Assembly (NCBI GenBank): GCA_965276835.1
Contig: OZ255631.1
Location: 3,224,001 to 3,288,000 of the forward strand
Direction: 5' to 3'
DNA: 64,000 bases
DNA from: BOG-932 sp965276835
Lineage (GTDB): Bacteria; Pseudomonadota; Alphaproteobacteria; BOG-932; Roseiterribacteraceae
Shown here: positions 59,762 to 64,000 of the stretch, in pieces
How the letters are laid out: every line of letters begins with the position of its first letter
Position numbering within the stretch: position 1 is the first letter of the stretch
Program-made: the position numbers and the translations under genes
Notes under the pieces: generated by a model
What the model was told of the DNA's origin: nothing
The model's database searches: none
Seen by the model: only the letters and a program-made list of their open reading frames with translations

Positions 59762-61309
59762 ATGGGTATTTCGTATTTGTTGCGGCGGGCGGTCGAGACC
59801 CGCGCAAACCACACCGCGCTGATCTTTGGCGACCGCCGCCAGACCTGGGGCGAATTCCACGCCCGCATAACCCGGCTGGCCGGCGGCTTCGCCGGCTTGG
59901 GCGTCGGACCGGATGACCGGGTCGCGGCGATCATGGACAATAACGACCGCTATTCCGAAACGCTGATCGCCACGCCGTGGATCGGCGGCGTGATCGTCGG
60001 CCTGAACTTCCGCTGGAACATCAACGAGCTGCGCGACGCCGTGCGCGAATCCGCGCCGAAGCTGCTGCTGCTGGATGACGGCAATTTGAAGATCGGGCTG
60101 GAGCTGGCGGCGGAACTGGGCATCACGACGATCTATGCCGGCGAAGGCGCCTGCCCTGACGGGATGATCGGTTACGAAAACCTGATCGCCACATCCGAAC
60201 CAGCGCCGGATGTGGGCCGCACGCGGCAGGACCTGTTCACCATCAACTATACCGGCGGCACCACCGGCAGGTCGAAGGGCGTGATGCTCTCCCACGCCAA
60301 CTCGGTCGCCTGCGGCATCGCCAGCCTGGCGGACGGACTGTTCACCGAGAACGCGATCTATATGACCGCGATGCCGATGTTCCACACCGGCGGCATCTGG
60401 CCGTTCGTCTCCTGCATGGCCAGCGGCGCGACGACCGTGCTGATGCCAGGTTTCGATGCCGAGGAGGTTCTGAAGGCGATCGAGAAAGAGGGCGTGACCG
60501 AAAGCCTGCTGGTGCCGACCATGATCCAGCGGCTGGTCGAGCATCCGAAATTCGCCGAATACGACACCTCGTCTTTCAGGCAGTGCCTTTACGGCGCGTC
60601 GCCGATCACCGAATCGCTGCTGAACAAAGCCGTGGCCTCATTGCCGCAGACCAAGTTCGTCCAATGCTATGGCATGACCGAACTGTCGCCGCTGGCCGCA
60701 TGCCTGCGCCACGAGAATTTGATCGGCGAGAACCGCGCCAAGGGCCGTCACAAGGCCGCCGGCCGCGCGATCCCCGGTGTTGAGATCATCATTTGCGACG
60801 AAGACGACAACGAGGTCCCACGCCGCACCATCGGGCAGCTTTTGATGCGCGGCCCTAACCTGATGATGGGTTATTGGAACTGGCCGGAGGAGACCGAGAA
60901 GGCGCTGAAAGGCGGCTGGATGCACACCGGCGACGGCGGCTTCATGGACGAAGACGGCTTCGTCTATATCGTCGACCGCGTGAAGGACATGATCATCTCG
61001 GGCGGGGAGAACATCTATTCCGTCGAGGTCGAAAACGTCATTGCCCAGCATCCGGCGGTACAGTCCTGCGCGGTGATCGGCATCCCGCACGAGGAATGGA
61101 TCGAAACGGTCCATGCCATCGTCATCCTGCATCCCGGTCAGACGGTTTCGGCCGCAGATATCGTTGCCCACTGCCGCGCGAAGATCGCGCATTACAAATG
61201 CCCACGCAGCGTGGATATCCGCGAAGAACCGCTGCCGCTGTCGGCCGCCGGCAAGGTGCTGAAGCGGGAGTTGCGGGTGGAGTATCTCGTGAAAGCCCAA
61301 AAGGCTTAA
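59762..61309 (+). CDS. Acyl-CoA synthetase (AMP-forming)
   Basis: A 515-residue ANL-superfamily ligase that activates a carboxylic acid with ATP and CoA. The P-loop A3 motif is YTGGTTGRSKGVMLSH near residue 163; A5 is CYGMTELSP; A7 and A8 are HTGDGGFMDEDGFVYIVDRVKDMIISGGENI, with the Lys A10 in LSAAGKVLKREL near the C-terminus. It forms a two-gene unit with the dehydrogenase. The substrate is unknown; a branched or aromatic acid fits the context. Confidence 0.93.
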   Translation: MGISYLLRRAVETRANHTALIFGDRRQTWGEFHARITRLAGGFAGLGVGPDDRVAAIMDNNDRYSETLIATPWIGGVIVGLNFRWNINELRDAVRESAPKLLLLDDGNLKIGLELAAELGITTIYAGEGACPDGMIGYENLIATSEPAPDVGRTRQDLFTINYTGGTTGRSKGVMLSHANSVACGIASLADGLFTENAIYMTAMPMFHTGGIWPFVSCMASGATTVLMPGFDAEEVLKAIEKEGVTESLLVPTMIQRLVEHPKFAEYDTSSFRQCLYGASPITESLLNKAVASLPQTKFVQCYGMTELSPLAACLRHENLIGENRAKGRHKAAGRAIPGVEIIICDEDDNEVPRRTIGQLLMRGPNLMMGYWNWPEETEKALKGGWMHTGDGGFMDEDGFVYIVDRVKDMIISGGENIYSVEVENVIAQHPAVQSCAVIGIPHEEWIETVHAIVILHPGQTVSAADIVAHCRAKIAHYKCPRSVDIREEPLPLSAAGKVLKRELRVEYLVKAQKA

Positions 61310-61310
61310 C

Positions 61311-61426
61311 TTTGTAGGGTGGGTTAGCCGGAGGCGTAACCCACCAAGCCGGCAACGCCGGCATTCGAGCGATGGCCGCGCCAAGCGCGGCTGGTGGGTT
61401 ACGCTGACGCTAACCCACCCTACAAA
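61311..61426. repeat. Palindromic repeat between convergent genes
   Basis: TTTGTAGGGTGGGTTAGC at 61311-61328 is exactly inverted at 61409-61426. An inner pair CGTAACCCACCA (61335-61346) and TGGTGGGTTACG (61392-61403) is also exact. The element starts 1 base after the synthetase stop and ends 7 bases before the SDR stop, so it may act as a bidirectional terminator. The same TTTGTAGGGTGG beginning is seen at 14475. Confidence 0.75.
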
Positions 61427-61433
61427 CGCACGT

Positions 61434-62189
61434 TCAGCTCAAATAACTAAGCCCACCGTCCAGCATCAGCACCGATCCCGTAATGTACGCGCTTTCCTCA
61501 CTCGCCAGGAAGGCGATGGGGCGACCGATATCGTGTTCGGGGTCGCCGATGCGGCGCAGCGGGATGATACGCGTCAGGGTTTCATTGCTTGTCGGGTCGG
61601 CGTCGTTGGCTGGGGAATTCACCATCGGCACGACCGTGTTCACCCGGATGCCGTCGCGCGCCCACTCCATCGCCGCGGCGCGGCTGATCTTTTCGATCGC
61701 CGCCTTGACCCCGGCATAGACGCCGTAATGCGCCGGCCCGTACTGGGCGCCGCTGCCGAAATTGATAATCGAGCCGCCGCCGGCCTTCAGCATGTGCGGG
61801 TGTACCGCTCGCATGAAAATGAGCGTCGCCGCGGCGCCGGAATTCCAGAGCTCGAAAATATCCTCGCGGCTGATGTCGAGCAGCTTCGCCATCCGCATCT
61901 CGGGCGATTGCGCCGCGTTCACCAATATGTCGATCCGCCCATAGGTTTTGAGCGTGAGGTCTATGCAGGCAGCGATATCCGCCTCACGCGTGACGTCGCC
62001 GCCGAAGGCGACAGCCCTGCCGCCACGCACGGCAATCTCCGCTGCCACCTTTTCGACCTTGGACAGGGTTCGCCCGAACAGCACGACGGCCGCGCCCTCA
62101 GCCGACATCGCCAAGGCCGCGCCCATTCCGGCGCCCTGCCCGGAGCCGGTGACGATTGCGACCTTGCCGTCCAGTTTTCCCTTACTCAT
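61434..62189 (-). CDS. Short-chain dehydrogenase/reductase
   Basis: A 251-residue classical SDR. The cofactor loop is TGSGQGAGMG, with an Arg after beta2 (LFGRTLSKV) that suggests NADP(H). The usual active-site Ser is in INFGSGAQYG and the Y-x3-K is in YGVYAGVKAAIEK; NAAQ stands in place of NNAG. It ends with SVLMLDGGLSYLS. It overlaps the CobW-type GTPase gene by 8 bases. A hydroxyacyl-CoA dehydrogenase-like role is possible in this cluster; substrate unknown. Confidence 0.9.
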   Translation of the reverse strand: MSKGKLDGKVAIVTGSGQGAGMGAALAMSAEGAAVVLFGRTLSKVEKVAAEIAVRGGRAVAFGGDVTREADIAACIDLTLKTYGRIDILVNAAQSPEMRMAKLLDISREDIFELWNSGAAATLIFMRAVHPHMLKAGGGSIINFGSGAQYGPAHYGVYAGVKAAIEKISRAAAMEWARDGIRVNTVVPMVNSPANDADPTSNETLTRIIPLRRIGDPEHDIGRPIAFLASEESAYITGSVLMLDGGLSYLS

Positions 62190-63147
62190 TGCCTTCCCCT
62201 ATTCCTGCTTGCTTGCGGATCGCCTGTTCGTCCAGATCGCGGCCGATGACAACGATCCGGGTACGCCGGTCTTCGCTGGGCCATGCCGGCAGTGTAACCG
62301 GCGGGTGGAAAACATGCTGGACGCCGTGAACGACCACGGGTCCAGTCTCACCGGCGACATTCACCAATCCTTTGACCCGCAGCAGATTCGAACCCTTGCG
62401 GCTTATCAAGTCCATCGTCAATTCCGCGAAACGGGCCGGCGGAATGGGACGATCGCCGATCAGACAGAACGATTGGATGTCGTCATGATTGTGATGAATT
62501 TGAGCGTCGGCGACCACCGTCCCGCGATCCGCGGCGTCGATTTCAATCAACGATCCGGCATCGAAATCGCCGGGAAGCCGGACAATCGAAGCCAACGGGT
62601 TTAGCGCGCGCAAGCGGGCCGCCAAACGATCGGCAATCGCCTTGTCGGTCAGATCAGTCTTGGTCAGCAGCAGCCGGTCCGCAATTGCGGCTTGATCGCG
62701 CGCCTGATGCTCACGGTCCAGCGTATCCCAGCCGTTCACCGCATCCACCGTCGCGATCACGCCGTCCAGCCGAAAGCGTGCGGACACTATCGGGTCGGTC
62801 ATCAATGTCTGCAGAATCGGCGCCGGTTCGGCCAAACCGGTGGTTTCGATGATCACCCGGTCGAATTCGCCGACCTGCCTGCGCACCCGACGTTGGAAGA
62901 GGCTGCGCAGCGTATCGGCCAGATCGCTGCGCACCGAACAGCAGATACAGCCGCCCGGCAGGTTGACCAGATTTTCGGAGCCGGCCTCGATCAGGTCGTG
63001 GTCGATCCCGATTTCGCCGAATTCATTGACGACGACGGCGGTTTTCGCGGCCTGCGGCGACCGCAGCAGCCGGTTCAAAAGCGTGGTCTTGCCGCTGCCA
63101 AGATAGCCGGTCAGCAGCGTGACGGGTATGCGCCCGTCACGTGCCAC
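62182..63147 (-). CDS. CobW/ZNG1-type metal-chaperone GTPase
   Basis: A protein of about 321 residues in the G3E family. The P-loop is LLTGYLGSGKTTLL near the N-terminus; the metal-binding CxCC is in LPGGCICCSVRSDL near residue 66; ETTGLAEPAP and LLLTKTDLTD follow. The C-terminal CobW_C domain has a His-containing loop (ADAQIHHNHDD). It may deliver zinc or cobalt to a client, perhaps an enzyme of this cluster. The start is uncertain: I chose the GTG at 63147, 9 bases after the upstream gene stop; no ribosome binding site is clear. Confidence 0.87.
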   Translation of the reverse strand: MARDGRIPVTLLTGYLGSGKTTLLNRLLRSPQAAKTAVVVNEFGEIGIDHDLIEAGSENLVNLPGGCICCSVRSDLADTLRSLFQRRVRRQVGEFDRVIIETTGLAEPAPILQTLMTDPIVSARFRLDGVIATVDAVNGWDTLDREHQARDQAAIADRLLLTKTDLTDKAIADRLAARLRALNPLASIVRLPGDFDAGSLIEIDAADRGTVVADAQIHHNHDDIQSFCLIGDRPIPPARFAELTMDLISRKGSNLLRVKGLVNVAGETGPVVVHGVQHVFHPPVTLPAWPSEDRRTRIVVIGRDLDEQAIRKQAGIGEGNE

Positions 63148-63155
63148 GGCGTCTA

Positions 63156-64000
63156 TCAGACCAGCCAATCCGGATGCTTGGCGGCGACCAGGCGGCGCAT
63201 GCCGTCCTGCCACTTGGTCTTGAACGGCGGGGTGATGCCGAACAGCTTGGTGGTGTCGACCTTGACGCTCTCGAGCGGCCCCTTGTCGGTGTATTCCAGG
63301 ATCGGCTTGGTGCCGGTGAGTTCACCCAGATAGGCGGTCCAATCCTCGATCGCGACGGTTTCCCCGCCGCCCCAGTTGACGATGTTGGCCGGCACCGACG
63401 CCGCCTTCAGCAGGTCCGGGATACTGGCGACGATGTCGTCCTCGTGGATCAGAGAATATTCGGACGGCTTGTCGGGATGCAGCTGGATCGCGTGGCCGCC
63501 CTTCATCGCCAGCAGGTGATAATAAGGCCAGCCGCCATTGTCGCCGTAGGGAACGCAGAGCCGCGGGATGACGGTCGGCAGGTTGAATTCGCGGGCGGCG
63601 AACCGCACCACCGCCTCAACCGCGATCTTGGTGATGCTATAGGTCGTCATCATCGCGCGGTGATTGTCGCCTAGCTCGCTGGTTTCCTTCAGCAGGTTGT
63701 GGCCGGCCGCCTGATAGACGCCGGTGGTCGAGCACGCCAGAAAGCCCTTGGCCGTACGGCAGTGGCTCATCAAGAGGCCGGTGCCTTCCGCGTTGTTGCG
63801 GAAATCCAGGTCGAAATCGTCACCCGCCGCGCGAAACACGCCCAGATGGACGACATAGTCGAAATCCTTCGGAATCGCCGAGAAATCGCCCTTCTCAAGG
63901 TCGGCGGCGACGCATTTCACGCCGGCGGCCTCAAGCGACTTCTTCTTCTCCGCGTCTGAGAAACGGGCGACGCCCCATACCTCGTTACCCTGTTTCGCCA
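63156..64000 (-). CDS. NAD(P)-dependent epimerase/dehydratase, N-terminus off right edge
   Basis: The gene runs off the window at its 5' end; about 281 codons are visible with no start. Extended-SDR features are VVHLGVFRAAG, STTGVYQAAG, and the catalytic TYSITKIAVEAVVR (Y-x3-K). RLCVPYGDNGGWPYYHLLAM and HEDDIVASIPDLLKA follow. The Rossmann glycine motif lies beyond the edge. It is co-directional with the CobW-type and SDR genes (8-base gap) and belongs to the same catabolic operon. Substrate unknown. Confidence 0.85.
   Translation of the reverse strand, partial: AKQGNEVWGVARFSDAEKKKSLEAAGVKCVAADLEKGDFSAIPKDFDYVVHLGVFRAAGDDFDLDFRNNAEGTGLLMSHCRTAKGFLACSTTGVYQAAGHNLLKETSELGDNHRAMMTTYSITKIAVEAVVRFAAREFNLPTVIPRLCVPYGDNGGWPYYHLLAMKGGHAIQLHPDKPSEYSLIHEDDIVASIPDLLKAASVPANIVNWGGGETVAIEDWTAYLGELTGTKPILEYTDKGPLESVKVDTTKLFGITPPFKTKWQDGMRRLVAAKHPDWLV

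Noticed and set aside
1..64000. CRISPR arrays, rRNA genes, tRNA genes and prophage genes
   Set aside because: No regularly spaced repeats, no rRNA segments, no cloverleaf sequences and no phage structural genes were seen.

Overview
The window is chromosomal DNA of an alphaproteobacterium. The GC content is high. The evidence is the block order rimP-nusA-ylxR-infB-rbfA-truB-rpsO-pnp, the chain miaB-phoH-ybeY-ybeX-lnt-HTH-metK-trmB, glnD-murJ-trpS, a SAM-II riboswitch before metZ, an Irr-type Fur protein, an olsBA pair and a GTTC-N7-GTTC LexA-type box. The mix of Irr, OlsBA and glnD-murJ-trpS suggests a Rhodospirillales-like lineage more than a sphingomonad. I cannot name a genus from sequence alone.

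Layout. 1-2.9 kb (minus strand): a truncated sensor kinase, its OmpR-type regulator, a small exported protein and a sugar-nucleotide epimerase, with a nested palindromic element wedged between kinase and regulator. 2.9-5.6 kb: mutS. 5.6-10.1 kb (minus): a four-gene operon of two COQ4-like proteins and two MFS carriers. 10.2-15.6 kb is an accessory stretch: exported epoxide-hydrolase-like enzyme, a coiled-coil protein and a haloacid dehalogenase that share a LexA-like upstream motif, a Xre/RES toxin-antitoxin pair, palindromic repeats, and a transposase fragment with an AT-rich membrane ORF. 15.5-38.3 kb is mostly core: SAM-II riboswitch and terminator, metZ, an MscS channel with a cyclic-nucleotide domain, glnD, murJ, trpS, a RelE/Xre toxin-antitoxin pair, TauE/SafE, a stress protein, nfuA, tsaB, rimI, olsBA, then the tightly overlapping miaB-to-trmB chain. 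38.37-38.81 kb is a small element with perfect terminal inverted repeats around a dead GxxExxY gene. 39.0-48.5 kb is the transcription/translation operon rimP to pnp. 48.6-50.5 kb: a nitronate monooxygenase-like flavoprotein and irr.

50.5-64 kb is a catabolic region for CoA-linked acids: enoyl-CoA hydratase, DUF6285 protein, phosphotransferase, DUF7064-like protein, a three-polypeptide biotin-dependent acyl-CoA carboxylase, a TetR regulator, a divergent isovaleryl-CoA-dehydrogenase-like enzyme and an acyl-CoA synthetase, then SDR, CobW-type GTPase and a partial epimerase. Together these look like activation, dehydrogenation, carboxylation and hydration of a branched or terpenoid-type acyl-CoA. 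The substrate is inferred, not shown.

The most interesting items are: the paired COQ4/MFS operon; the GxxExxY gene that exactly fills the space between perfect inverted repeats, with a possible gene-less relative at 14.55 kb; the three-tier palindromic element at 460-734; the SAM-II aptamer followed by an intrinsic terminator; and the shared LexA-like motif beside the toxin-antitoxin module. No CRISPR array, rRNA or tRNA gene was recognised.
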